DNA of 53,928 bases, taken from the IMG/VR virus record IMGVR_UViG_3300045996_002424, positions 1-53,928 of that record; one strand, written 5' to 3'. The position numbers and the translations under genes are program-made. This stretch comes from a virus. Below, piece after piece: positions 15,028 to 22,324 of the stretch. The notes below the pieces were generated by a model that was given only the letters and a program-made list of their open reading frames with translations, did no database searches and had not been told where the DNA came from. Every line of letters begins with the position of its first letter. Position 1 is the stretch's first letter.

Positions 15028-15491
15028 CATTGGAGAACGACGACCTGGTGCAGGCCTGCCTGGACTTGGCCGGGCGGGCTGGGGCCACCGGTGTGGAGAT
15101 CGGGTTCGTCCGCGAGGATGTGCCGTCCGAGCAGGCCGGCTGGTTCGCCTTCGCCAAGTACAGGGGTGCACGGATCTCCGTCGAGGAGCAGACGTCTCCG
15201 GCGACCGCGGCGCTGAGCCTCGCGCACCGCATCCTGCGCGGTGCGCGGTGCCGGTGCGGGGACATGGTGTCGCTGTCGGACCGGCAGCCGGGCTGCCGGT
15301 GGCGGCTGGAAGGGGCCCGGTGGCAGCCCGGCTGCAACGCACCGACGATGAAGGTCCCTGAGGGGTTGCGGGGTGACTACACCGGCATGGCCCGGGTGTA
15401 CGCCGAGCAGGCGCCGGCGAACCGGCGGGAGCGCCGCCGCCGCCGCGGGTCGGGTCCAACGCGGGGGTGGGGTCAGTGGCTGGGCAACTGA
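15024..15491 (+). CDS. Hypothetical protein with Cys cluster (155 aa)
   Basis: Coupled to csrA as ATGA. The N-terminal ~75 residues look like an alpha/beta fold, followed by RCRCG and PGC cysteines and a strongly basic C-terminus (RRERRRRRG), suggesting nucleic-acid contact. No known family. Confidence 0.6.
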   Translation: MTLENDDLVQACLDLAGRAGATGVEIGFVREDVPSEQAGWFAFAKYRGARISVEEQTSPATAALSLAHRILRGARCRCGDMVSLSDRQPGCRWRLEGARWQPGCNAPTMKVPEGLRGDYTGMARVYAEQAPANRRERRRRRGSGPTRGWGQWLGN

Positions 15492-15697
15492 ACGAGATGT
15501 TCATGGTGACCCTGCGGTACCCGGACGGGGTGATGGAGGAATCGATGGTGACGTTCCACCCCCTGCTGGTGGACGCGGTGGCTGAACGGGATGCCACCGC
15601 CGACGACGACGAGGAGCAGATGGTGCGGGTGTTCCGGGTCGTGCAGGTGTCGGACGAGGAACTACAGCAGGCGCGTGAGCAGAAGGGGCAGGCATGA
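15476..15697 (+). CDS. Hypothetical acidic protein (73 aa)
   Basis: Start GTG 15476 or ATG 15497. Short strand-rich N-terminus (FMVTLRYPDG) and an acidic middle; directly upstream of parA and overlapping it as ATGA, so co-translated with the partition genes. Confidence 0.55.
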   Translation: MAGQLNEMFMVTLRYPDGVMEESMVTFHPLLVDAVAERDATADDDEEQMVRVFRVVQVSDEELQQAREQKGQA

Positions 15698-16482
15698 GTT
15701 TGCGGTTGGACGTGCTGAACAACAAGGGTGGGGTCGGCAAGTCGACGATCACCCTTGTCCTGGCCGAGGCGGCAGCCCGGATGGGCAAGCAGGCCTTGGT
15801 GGTCGACATGGACCCGCAGGCGAACGCGACGCGGCGTCTGGGAGTGCGGTCGACGAAGACGCTGACGACGTGCCTGCAGATGGGAGTGCAGCAGGGCGAG
15901 GCGTCCAACTACATCCACGGCCACCGGTGGGCTGGGTTCGAGCACCTCGCGATCGACGTGCTGCCCGCCAACCTGGACCTGGAGGATCGGGCGTTGGAGG
16001 CGGGGCAGCCGGGTGCCCACTACCGGCTGCGGCGGGCGCTGTTCGGCGTCGACGACCGCTACGACCTGACGATCATCGACTGCCCGCCCACCCTGAAGGG
16101 GCACCTGACGACGCTGTCGCTCGCGGCGCTGGACGGCCCCGGTGATGTGGTGCTGGTGCCGCTGGAGCCCGAGTACGACGCTGTGGCGTCGGCCCGCCGC
16201 ACCGTCGACTACGTCCAGCAGTGGCGTGACGACCTGGGTGTGCCGAACGCGCGGGTGGCGGGGGTGATCGTGAACCGTGTCCGTGGCACGAACCTGCATG
16301 GGATCCGGGAGGCGCAGTTCGTGGACACGCTGCCGGATGCGTTGCTGCGGGTGCCGTTGCGGGCGCGGATCGCGGAGCTGCAGGACGCTGGCCGGCCGCT
16401 GTCGAGCGACCCGAGCATGAAGGACATCCTCGAACAGTTCGAGGGCCTGGTGAAGATGTTGCTGAAGGAGGAGAAGGCGTGA
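15694..16482 (+). CDS. parA: ParA-family partition ATPase
   Basis: A 262-aa protein with deviant Walker A KGGVGKST (residues 11-18), Walker A' VVDMDPQANAT (Asp38/Asp40) and Walker B-like IIDCPP. There is no N-terminal HTH, so this is a small type Ib-like ParA. These ATPases pattern the nucleoid and segregate low-copy replicons with a centromere-binding partner. The next gene overlaps by 4 nt and carries the candidate centromere. Supports plasmid-style maintenance of the prophage. Confidence 0.9.
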   Translation: MSLRLDVLNNKGGVGKSTITLVLAEAAARMGKQALVVDMDPQANATRRLGVRSTKTLTTCLQMGVQQGEASNYIHGHRWAGFEHLAIDVLPANLDLEDRALEAGQPGAHYRLRRALFGVDDRYDLTIIDCPPTLKGHLTTLSLAALDGPGDVVLVPLEPEYDAVASARRTVDYVQQWRDDLGVPNARVAGVIVNRVRGTNLHGIREAQFVDTLPDALLRVPLRARIAELQDAGRPLSSDPSMKDILEQFEGLVKMLLKEEKA

Positions 16483-16928
16483 GCGCGCGACGTGAGCCGC
16501 CACCGGTGGTGGATGACAACCCGGCGACCCCGCCGCCGCGGCGCGGGCGGGGGTCGTTGGAGCAGGCTGCGGTGTTCGAGCAGGAACAGCCGGCTGGTGC
16601 GGGGGATGACCAGGACCCTGGTGTGCTAGCAAGCTTGCTAGCAAGCAATGGGGATGGTGAGCAGGCTGGTCCGGACACGGCGCAGGTGATGGCCGGGCTG
16701 GTCGGGCTGCGCCGCCGGCCGGTGGACCCGATGAACGACTACGTTGCCGATGGCACCCGGGAGTTGCGGTGGGTGCAGGCGGCGATCGCACACCAGGCGG
16801 CGTTGACCGGGCAGACGCAGCAGGAGATCAAGCGCGACGCGCTGCTCGGGGTCCGGCCGATCTCGGCGGAGCTGCTCGACGCCCACTACAAGGATACGTA
16901 TGGGCAGGATCGGCCACGTCATGGCTGA
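16479..16928 (+). CDS. ParA partner: putative centromere-binding protein
   Basis: A 149-aa protein. The N-terminus is Pro/Glu-rich and disordered-looking; the C-terminal ~60 residues are helical (WVQAAIAHQAALTGQTQQEI), resembling small ParA partners rather than full ParB. No CTPase-type ParB motif is present. The gene contains a 20-bp perfect palindrome (16624-16643) repeated at 50294-50329. Position and site make it the likely ParB analogue. Confidence 0.6.
   Translation: MSARREPPPVVDDNPATPPPRRGRGSLEQAAVFEQEQPAGAGDDQDPGVLASLLASNGDGEQAGPDTAQVMAGLVGLRRRPVDPMNDYVADGTRELRWVQAAIAHQAALTGQTQQEIKRDALLGVRPISAELLDAHYKDTYGQDRPRHG
16624..16648. repeat. parS-like palindrome inside the partner gene
   Basis: TGCTAGCAAGCTTGCTAGCA (16624-16643) is a perfect 20-bp palindrome made of two TTGCTAGCAA-type units; the right unit continues into AGCAA. 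It is translated in the partner gene. A longer version stands at 50294-50329. Confidence 0.7.
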
Positions 16929-17139
16929 GGAGGTGCGATTGGAGGACTGGCAGATCTTGATCTTGCAGCGGGTGGCCGACGGTCGCACCTACGCGGAGAT
17001 CGGTAGGGAGTTGCGCCTGGCCGAGGACACGATCAAGAAGTACATGACCAGCATCCGGGCGGTGCTGGGTGCGCGGAACAAAGCACACGCTGTGCACATC
17101 GCGAACGGCAAGGGACTGGTGACACCGTGGTCGAGTTGA
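16921..17139 (+). CDS. LuxR/GerE-type helix-turn-helix protein (72 aa)
   Basis: Stand-alone HTH: LEDWQILILQRVADGRTY, then YAEIGRELRLAEDTIKKYMTSI as turn and recognition helix. Paralogous in type to 1708-1926, with the same GARNxxHAV ending. Located immediately after the partition genes; probably regulates phage transcription. Confidence 0.8.
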   Translation: MAEEVRLEDWQILILQRVADGRTYAEIGRELRLAEDTIKKYMTSIRAVLGARNKAHAVHIANGKGLVTPWSS

Positions 17140-17243
17140 TCCTCGGTGCATCGAAGGCGCCGTCATGGATGGGGTGGGTGCTGCTCGGATTCGGGTTGGC
17201 CTGCACCGGAGTTGCGGGTTGGATGCTCGGGCGTCGGTGGTGA
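17127..17243 (+). CDS. Tiny membrane protein (38 aa)
   Basis: GTG 17127 to TGA 17243. After an N-terminal 12 residues, residues 14-34 are a hydrophobic Gly-rich span ending in GRRW. Overlaps both neighbours; function unknown. Confidence 0.45.
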   Translation: MVELILGASKAPSWMGWVLLGFGLACTGVAGWMLGRRW

Positions 17244-17419
17244 GCAGCAACGGCCGTAGTGTTCGGCGGCAGGCGCAGCAGCACGCAGACAATGCGGCGT
17301 TGCTGCGCCTGCCGGTGGTCGAGTACCTGGCGTTGCCGCGCCGGGAACGTAAACGCCGCCTTCAGGCGGCCAGACACCTGGCCGGTCGGCCGGGGGAGGA
17401 GAGGCGAACGGATGCCTAG
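17240..17419 (+). CDS. Small basic protein (59 aa)
   Basis: GTG overlapping the previous stop as GTGA. Arg-rich and helical (LPRRERKRRLQAARHLA). No family recognised; may bind nucleic acid. Confidence 0.55.
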   Translation: MSSNGRSVRRQAQQHADNAALLRLPVVEYLALPRRERKRRLQAARHLAGRPGEERRTDA

Positions 17420-17684
17420 GGCATTGAGGACGGTGAAGGGGTGTCAGCTGCCGGCGGAGGTGCGGGCCGGGCTGACAACGCGTCGGCAGGTCCTCGGGCT
17501 GTCGCAGCGGGCTCTGGCCGAGATCATGGAGAGCAACCAGTCGACCCTGTCGCAGCTGGAGAACGGCCGCTCTGACCCGTTGGTGGGAACGTTGGTGCGT
17601 TGGGCTGAGGCGTTGGGGTTGCGACTGACGATCGGGCTGGAGGTCAACGCCGAGGAGAAGGAGGAGGGCGCCGGTGCCGGGTGA
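17412..17684 (+). CDS. XRE-family transcription regulator (90 aa)
   Basis: Residues 18-65 form a clear Cro/CI HTH (TRRQVLGLSQRALAEIMESN then STLSQLENGR), followed by an acidic Glu-rich tail. Its start overlaps the upstream gene and its end overlaps the next. A candidate repressor or operon autoregulator. Confidence 0.85.
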   Translation: MPRALRTVKGCQLPAEVRAGLTTRRQVLGLSQRALAEIMESNQSTLSQLENGRSDPLVGTLVRWAEALGLRLTIGLEVNAEEKEEGAGAG

Positions 17685-17880
17685 TGTGATCGAGCGGGTC
17701 GCGACGGGGGTGCGGTACGTCAAGCGGCGGGGGGTGTACGACGTGCACGAGCTGCTCGACGCGGTGGGTGACTCGGTGATCGGCCGGACGTACCGGGCGC
17801 GGTGCGGGCGGGTGCTGCTCGGTCAGCTCGGTGCGGTGTTGACCACGAAGGAGGTGACGTGTTCGCAGTGTTTGAGGTGA
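17674..17880 (+). CDS. Hypothetical protein with C-terminal Cys pair (68 aa)
   Basis: GTG 17674 overlaps the XRE gene. Basic; ends VTCSQCLR, and an earlier Cys occurs in YRARCGR, so a zinc knuckle is possible. Last gene before a strong inverted repeat. Confidence 0.6.
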   Translation: MPGDVIERVATGVRYVKRRGVYDVHELLDAVGDSVIGRTYRARCGRVLLGQLGAVLTTKEVTCSQCLR

Positions 17881-17888
17881 GGGTTTTC

Positions 17889-17939
17889 GGGGGGTGGCCG
17901 GCGCCCTCCCGGAACACCCCCCGGAACCGGCCACCCCCC
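17889..17939 (+). terminator. 13-bp-stem hairpin, probable terminator or attenuator
   Basis: GGGGGGTGGCCGG (17889-17901) pairs perfectly with CCGGCCACCCCCC (17927-17939). No T run follows, as is common in high-GC actinobacteria. It separates the pre-17880 operon from the ParB-fusion gene. The remaining gap to 18136 holds a possible -10 TACACT at 18080-18085 and no other gene. Confidence 0.6.
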
Positions 17940-18136
17940 GATGTCTCCCTGCAGCGAAGGTTCGCCGCCCAGTGAACCCCCTCGACTGGGCGGGTACCGC
18001 GCGGGGAGAGGGAAAGTATGCATCATGCCGTGGAGGGGGGTGGCGTGTGGGGTGGTGGCGTTCACCACAATCAATAATCTACACTGCGCGGCACTGCACA
18101 TGAGTGCCAGACTCTAAGCTGGAAGGACGGTGCACC

Positions 18137-20047
18137 ATGCCCCCAGGTGTCGACGTCGTCACCAGACCCCTCCGGACCAAGGCACTGCAGGAGATCAGAC
18201 GCAGACTGAGAGGGGAGCAGAGACGTGAGGCAGAGACCTACGTCAACAGCCGCAGGGCTACATCGAAAGGTATCTACAACCTCGTCGACCGGCTGAAGGA
18301 CCTGCCCGATCTGACCGACCACAGCACCCACACCCGTTACGACCAGGAATTCAAAGACCAGGTCGTTGCCGAGTTCCGGGCTGGCGTGAGCATTTCGGAA
18401 CTGTCACGGCGATACGGTGTCAGCCGCAAGGCCATCAGCGAATGGTGCGGCCCATCCGGCCGGTACAACAACGAAGAAACCAGAGACCAGGCGAGGGAGG
18501 AATTCCTCGACGGCGCGACCGTCGGCGACCTTGCGAAGAAATACCACGTCGCCGTCCAGACCATGTACGCCTGGCTCAAACCAGCGAGAGAGGAACGTGA
18601 AATGGCATCACGGCAGGCAGAACAACTTCGAATGGTGAAGCGGTGCGAAAAAGTCGGGTGGAGAACCGAGTACTCCGGTGACGGCGTCAAGGTGTTCACC
18701 CCCGAAGGCCCTCGGGTGGTGCACCTTTCCCCGAGCGACGGGGCATGGTCGGCGAAGAACATGCTCAAGGAGCTGGAGAACTGCGGCCTCCTTGTGGCAG
18801 AAGAGGAACTGAAAAGGCAGAATGCGGCTGACCGTAAGGCCAAGCTGGCCCAGGAACGCCAAGCAGCGGACGCGAAGGCTGAGCAGATCGCCAAGCGCAA
18901 CGGCAACAACAGTGCCGCGCTGATCCGGGCGGCCGGCCCGTACCTGGTGGAACCCGAGGACCTGCCGCTCAGCTGGTTCGTCGAGGCGCATCCGGCGCCG
19001 CAGATGCGGTGGGTGTGGGTCAACGCCTCGCTGGCCGATTACCTGCTGGAGCACCACAACATTCCTGGCGGTGCCGGGCGGCCCGGCTCGAACCGGCCGC
19101 AGTCCGAAACGCGGATCATGTTCTACCGTGACGTCATCGTCTCCGGGCAGTGGTACCTGACCCACCAGGGCATGGCCATGGACCGGCGCCAACCCAAGCC
19201 GATGGTGCAGGACGGTCAGCACCGCCTGGCCGCGGTCGTCGCCGCCCAGGAACTGCTGGACAAGCTGCGGGAGATGGATCCTCTAGAGCGTGAAGCGCTG
19301 ATCGAGGACGGGTCCTCCTACCAGGGCATCCTGAACGACAAGGGTGAACTGCTCAACGAACTGCGGGTGCCTGCGGCGTTCTTCGTCGGCATGGACCCCC
19401 GTAACTTCGCGGCGATCGACGACGTGCTGCTGCGTAACGCCAACCAGCTGTTCACCCAGGCCGGCGAGAAGCACGGCGGGACGCTGCAGACGGCGGCCCG
19501 GCTGATCACCGCGTTCCGCAGCCGCGACCCCCGGGCCCGGATCCGTAAGCGCCTCACCAACATCGACTCCATGGAAGTGCTCAAGGAGGGCAAGGACCAC
19601 CTGCGCAAGGGGGCGCAGATCGCGAACACCCACGCCCGGAAGATTCCGCTCAGCAACGGTGTGCTCGCTGCGGCGTACTACCTGATCGGGACGGCCAACG
19701 GCTTCGACAACCGGTTCGTCGAGGCGTTCTGGCATGGTGTGATCAACGGTGTGCGGCAGGGCACCCGGTACATGCTCGACGACGACGACCCGCGTCAGGC
19801 GCTGCGCACCACCATGAGTGAGAAGAAGGAGAAGGGGAGGATGCCTCGGCCGATCGATCAGCTCGGCATCGTCATCACCGCCTGGAACAACCTGGTGACC
19901 GGTAAGCACGTGCGGCGGATGCGGTGGGCCGACGGCGCGGACCTGCCGGAGCTCCTGATCTGCGCCGACCGTGGGCCCAACGCGTCCGCGACGCCGCGGT
20001 CGCTGGTGGGCGAGATCGATAACCTCGCGGAGGCCGCTAGTGAATAA
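18137..20047 (+). CDS. HTH-HTH-HicA-like-ParB-like fusion protein
   Basis: A 636-aa multidomain protein. HTH 1 spans about residues 70-103 (VSISELSRRYGVSRKAISEW) and HTH 2 about 114-147 (VGDLAKKYHVAVQTMYAWL). A HicA-toxin-like segment follows at about 170-217, then a charged coiled coil at 220-255. The ParB/sulfiredoxin-like core follows with DGQHRLAA at 359-366. The C-terminal ~250 residues are helical. ParB-like nuclease-fold proteins occur widely in actinophages, with roles in DNA binding or regulation. ATG 18137 after GGAAGGA is preferred over GTG 18104. Confidence 0.75.
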   Translation: MPPGVDVVTRPLRTKALQEIRRRLRGEQRREAETYVNSRRATSKGIYNLVDRLKDLPDLTDHSTHTRYDQEFKDQVVAEFRAGVSISELSRRYGVSRKAISEWCGPSGRYNNEETRDQAREEFLDGATVGDLAKKYHVAVQTMYAWLKPAREEREMASRQAEQLRMVKRCEKVGWRTEYSGDGVKVFTPEGPRVVHLSPSDGAWSAKNMLKELENCGLLVAEEELKRQNAADRKAKLAQERQAADAKAEQIAKRNGNNSAALIRAAGPYLVEPEDLPLSWFVEAHPAPQMRWVWVNASLADYLLEHHNIPGGAGRPGSNRPQSETRIMFYRDVIVSGQWYLTHQGMAMDRRQPKPMVQDGQHRLAAVVAAQELLDKLREMDPLEREALIEDGSSYQGILNDKGELLNELRVPAAFFVGMDPRNFAAIDDVLLRNANQLFTQAGEKHGGTLQTAARLITAFRSRDPRARIRKRLTNIDSMEVLKEGKDHLRKGAQIANTHARKIPLSNGVLAAAYYLIGTANGFDNRFVEAFWHGVINGVRQGTRYMLDDDDPRQALRTTMSEKKEKGRMPRPIDQLGIVITAWNNLVTGKHVRRMRWADGADLPELLICADRGPNASATPRSLVGEIDNLAEAASE

Positions 20048-20666
20048 ACCGGGCATCGGAGGTCGGCTGCGGCGGGTGTGGGAACCGGACCCGACCGCGT
20101 CCGTGCCGGCGAAGGCCCGGGAGGTGGCGCGCGCCTACCGGGCCGCGGCGATGGAGCAGCAAGCGCGGGCCGAGGCGGCTGAGGCGTTGCTGAACACCCT
20201 CATGAACCGGGTTCGGGGTTTGATGCAGACAACGAACCCGGACATGGTCCGGCTGGTCGACAAAGCGTTGGCCGGTGGCCCGTCGGACCAGGTCCGCGAC
20301 CTGGACGTGCGCTTCACCGAGTGGGGTGAGGACTGGCACGTTCGGGAGCCGGTGGAGTTGGACTACGACGACTCCGACTGGCTGCCGTCGAAGACCATCA
20401 TCAAGTTGATGGGTATCTCCGACAGCACGTTGTGCGACATGCGGATGAAGGGGTTGGTGAAGCACCGGTTCCTCGGGGAACGGGCGGGGCACGTGTATCA
20501 GCTCGGTGAGGTTCGCGAGGTGCGGGCCTCGTTGCCGGGGCGGGGCCGTCCCGGGCTGCCGAAGGTCCCGGACGGTCAGCCGAGGCCCAGGCCGGCCAAG
20601 AAGGCGGCACCGAAGAAGGCAGCGGCCAAGAAGAAGGCTGAGCGGGGTCGTGGCAACCGCCGATGA
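20040..20666 (+). CDS. HTH protein with histone-like Lys/Ala tail (208 aa)
   Basis: Helical N-terminus, a MerR-like HTH/wing near residues 110-170 (LPSKTIIKLMGISDSTLCDM), then a Lys-Ala-Pro tail (KKAAPKKAAAKKKAERG) like histone H1 or HupB tails. GTG 20040 overlaps the ParB-fusion stop. Likely a DNA-binding protein acting with its upstream neighbour. Confidence 0.65.
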   Translation: MNKPGIGGRLRRVWEPDPTASVPAKAREVARAYRAAAMEQQARAEAAEALLNTLMNRVRGLMQTTNPDMVRLVDKALAGGPSDQVRDLDVRFTEWGEDWHVREPVELDYDDSDWLPSKTIIKLMGISDSTLCDMRMKGLVKHRFLGERAGHVYQLGEVREVRASLPGRGRPGLPKVPDGQPRPRPAKKAAPKKAAAKKKAERGRGNRR

Positions 20667-20847
20667 GGCGCCGAAGATCACGGGCCACAAGTTCCGCCGG
20701 TACGCCGGTTCGAACCCGAAGAAGTACAACGACATCTGCGCGTACAACGGCACGTGTGAGCGGTCGGCGGCCGAGCACGCAGCGGCTCGATCGCTGCAGA
20801 AGCCCCGTAGAAAGCCCGGTGAGGACGCCCCCCAGACCGGTCGATAA
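20650..20847 (+). CDS. Small basic protein (65 aa)
   Basis: GTG 20650 overlaps the previous gene. Basic, with two Cys (DICAYNGTCERSA) that could form a metal site. No family recognised. Confidence 0.55.
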   Translation: MATADEAPKITGHKFRRYAGSNPKKYNDICAYNGTCERSAAEHAAARSLQKPRRKPGEDAPQTGR

Positions 20848-20853
20848 GTGCCC

Positions 20854-20866
20854 TACACTGTTCGGG
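20854..20866 (+). promoter_or_regulatory. Promoter for a leaderless transcript
   Basis: TACACT at 20854-20859 lies 6 nt before the GTG start at 20866, the spacing of a -10 element to a +1 start codon. No clear -35. Confidence 0.45.
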
Positions 20867-21000
20867 TGTCGAGTTCAGTGAAGGTCCGCGTACTGCGGGG
20901 CCTGACCGTCGTGACTATCATGGCCGGGCTGGGCTGGGTGTGGCAACGAAGCCGTGTCCAGCCCAGTCCAGCCGCCCCCGACTGGAAGGAACGACCATGA
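20866..21000 (+). CDS. Small membrane protein (44 aa), probably leaderless
   Basis: GTG 20866 has no ribosome-binding site but sits at the predicted transcription start of TACACT. One hydrophobic segment (residues 10-26), then a Pro-rich tail. Ends overlapping the next ATG. Confidence 0.45.
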   Translation: MSSSVKVRVLRGLTVVTIMAGLGWVWQRSRVQPSPAAPDWKERP

Positions 21001-21071
21001 CGACGTCACCTGGCCCGATCGGCGACCCCGCACCCCCGCGGCCACGTCCCACCCCCAAGCCCGGAAACTAG
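20997..21071 (+). CDS. Tiny Pro-rich protein (24 aa)
   Basis: ATG 20997 follows GGAAGGAACGACC, a good ribosome-binding site. One third of the residues are Pro; ends in RPRPTPKPGN. Too small for domain assignment. Confidence 0.45.
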   Translation: MTTSPGPIGDPAPPRPRPTPKPGN

Positions 21072-21086
21072 CAGGAGACCGTAGCC

Positions 21087-21176
21087 ATGAGCACTGAAGG
21101 TATGCCGCCCACGTATCCCGGTTCCCCGCCCACGCCGCCGCCACCCCCGCCGCCACCCCAGCCCGGCGCGCACTGA
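21087..21176 (+). CDS. Tiny polyproline protein (29 aa)
   Basis: ATG 21087 after CAGGAGACC. Contains a run of eight prolines. Second consecutive Pro-rich microprotein, just before the operon terminator. Polyproline needs EF-P for translation; a stalling-leader role is possible but untested. Confidence 0.45.
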   Translation: MSTEGMPPTYPGSPPTPPPPPPPPQPGAH

Positions 21177-21198
21177 CCCTTTCTCGCCAGCACAGGGA

Positions 21199-21246
21199 AA
21201 AGGCGCCCCACCAGACCAGTTGCCAGTGGTCTGGTGGGGCGCCTTT
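21199..21246. terminator. Bidirectional terminator between early and late blocks
   Basis: A 20-bp perfect stem (21199-21218 with 21227-21246) and an 8-nt loop, with AAAA on the left and TTT on the right. It ends the rightward operon and can stop leftward transcription arriving after the lysis genes. Confidence 0.9.
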
Positions 21247-21271
21247 GTGTATGTGGTGCCTATGTGGTGCC

Positions 21272-21610
21272 TCAGTGCAGGGGCTGGGGGTCGGAACCGT
21301 TGACGGTTCCGGCGTTGCGGACCCGGTAGGTGGCCGCCCCGGCGACCAGGGCGGCGGCGAGGCAGCCGGCGATCAGGCTGACCCAGCCCTCGGTGGTAGC
21401 GGGCTGGTCGCCGTTGACCAGGGCGGTGGTAAGGCCGGTGGCGAACGCCGCCACGCCGGCCATGATGGCCTTACGTACTCGGTTCATGATGAACCTCCAA
21501 TGTGGACGGGGGTGGTGCTTGGACGGCAGCATGATCACCTGGATGTACAAGGTGGTGAACGAGACGCAGCCGGCCAGCACGATCAAGACGATGCAGAACC
21601 AGGACTCCAC
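21272..21610 (-). CDS. Holin-like membrane protein with two possible starts
   Basis: One frame supports a short form from ATG 21487 (71 aa, GGAGG ribosome-binding site) and a long form from GTG 21610 (112 aa, weak site). The short form has two hydrophobic spans. The long form adds an N-terminal span (SWFCIVLIVLAGCVSF) and a basic loop. Position in the lysis cassette suggests a holin; two in-frame starts with different membrane topology recall holin/antiholin pairs. Confidence 0.6.
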   Translation of the reverse strand: MESWFCIVLIVLAGCVSFTTLYIQVIMLPSKHHPRPHWRFIMNRVRKAIMAGVAAFATGLTTALVNGDQPATTEGWVSLIAGCLAAALVAGAATYRVRNAGTVNGSDPQPLH

Positions 21611-21616
21611 GGCAGA

Positions 21617-21910
21617 TCAGGTGATCAGTCCGCTGGGGTACGGTGGTGGCGGTGGTGGGTCCCCGTTGGCGATGTGCCGCCGCAGCTCGCCGATGTAATC
21701 GCCCTGAATGCGGGCGATCCTTTCCAGGCGGTCAATGCGCAGGGCGTCCTTGGCGCGTTCCGCTCGTAACTCCCTGATGTCTTCCTGATGCTGGTCGATC
21801 ATCTGCATGTTCGTGTCCGCCCGCTGTTTGCGGCTGGACACCCGGGCGGTGATCCACGAAGCGCCGAGAACCCCCAACGCCGCCAAGGCGGCGGCAATCA
21901 GTGGATCCAT
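21617..21910 (-). CDS. Holin-accessory type membrane/coiled-coil protein (97 aa)
   Basis: Short N-terminal membrane span (residues 4-22), then a coiled coil (about 35-75) and a Pro-rich tail. This is the layout of small proteins beside holins in many actinophages. Overlaps the end of the upstream membrane-protein gene. Confidence 0.6.
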   Translation of the reverse strand: MDPLIAAALAALGVLGASWITARVSSRKQRADTNMQMIDQHQEDIRELRAERAKDALRIDRLERIARIQGDYIGELRRHIANGDPPPPPPYPSGLIT

Positions 21911-22317
21911 GGCTGCTCCCGGTCGTCGGCTTCATGACCGGGTCCCGGGATCCCACCTGCCACGCGAAACACGAAATACGCGAACCCCAGCCAGATCATC
22001 GCCGAGACGTAGCCGCGGTCATCCGCGCCGGCGATCCAGCCGAACAGCGACAGCAACCCCCAACCGACCTTGATGGAAATGCAGACGGTGAACGCGAGCG
22101 TGTCTCGGGGCTGGAACGCGTACACCAGGGCGATTGCAGCGGTCACCGCCCACAAGGTGCCCCACACCCATAACGGCAGGACGCTGTCCAGCCACACGTA
22201 CTGCGGGTTCAGCGGCCGGCGAGGGTTGAACACCGCGTAGGCGAACACCCCGTCGAGCAGGGCAAAGAACAGCAGCACCTCACCACGGCGCCCCACCCGG
22301 GGGCGGTCGACAATCAT
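21898..22317 (-). CDS. Four-span membrane protein (139 aa)
   Basis: Hydrophobic segments near residues 14-32, 45-62, 70-92 and 100-120. ATG 22317 is preferred over the in-frame start at 22368, which lies inside the endolysin-like gene. Lies in the lysis cassette; may assist lysis or alter the host membrane. Confidence 0.6.
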   Translation of the reverse strand: MIVDRPRVGRRGEVLLFFALLDGVFAYAVFNPRRPLNPQYVWLDSVLPLWVWGTLWAVTAAIALVYAFQPRDTLAFTVCISIKVGWGLLSLFGWIAGADDRGYVSAMIWLGFAYFVFRVAGGIPGPGHEADDREQPWIH

Positions 22318-22324
22318 TGGATGG

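Noticed and set aside
15022-16791. 589-codon minus-strand ORF antisense to parA
   Set aside because: Shadow of the csrA-parA operon; composition Pro/Arg/Ser-rich, no motifs, and the plus-strand frames are clearly coding.
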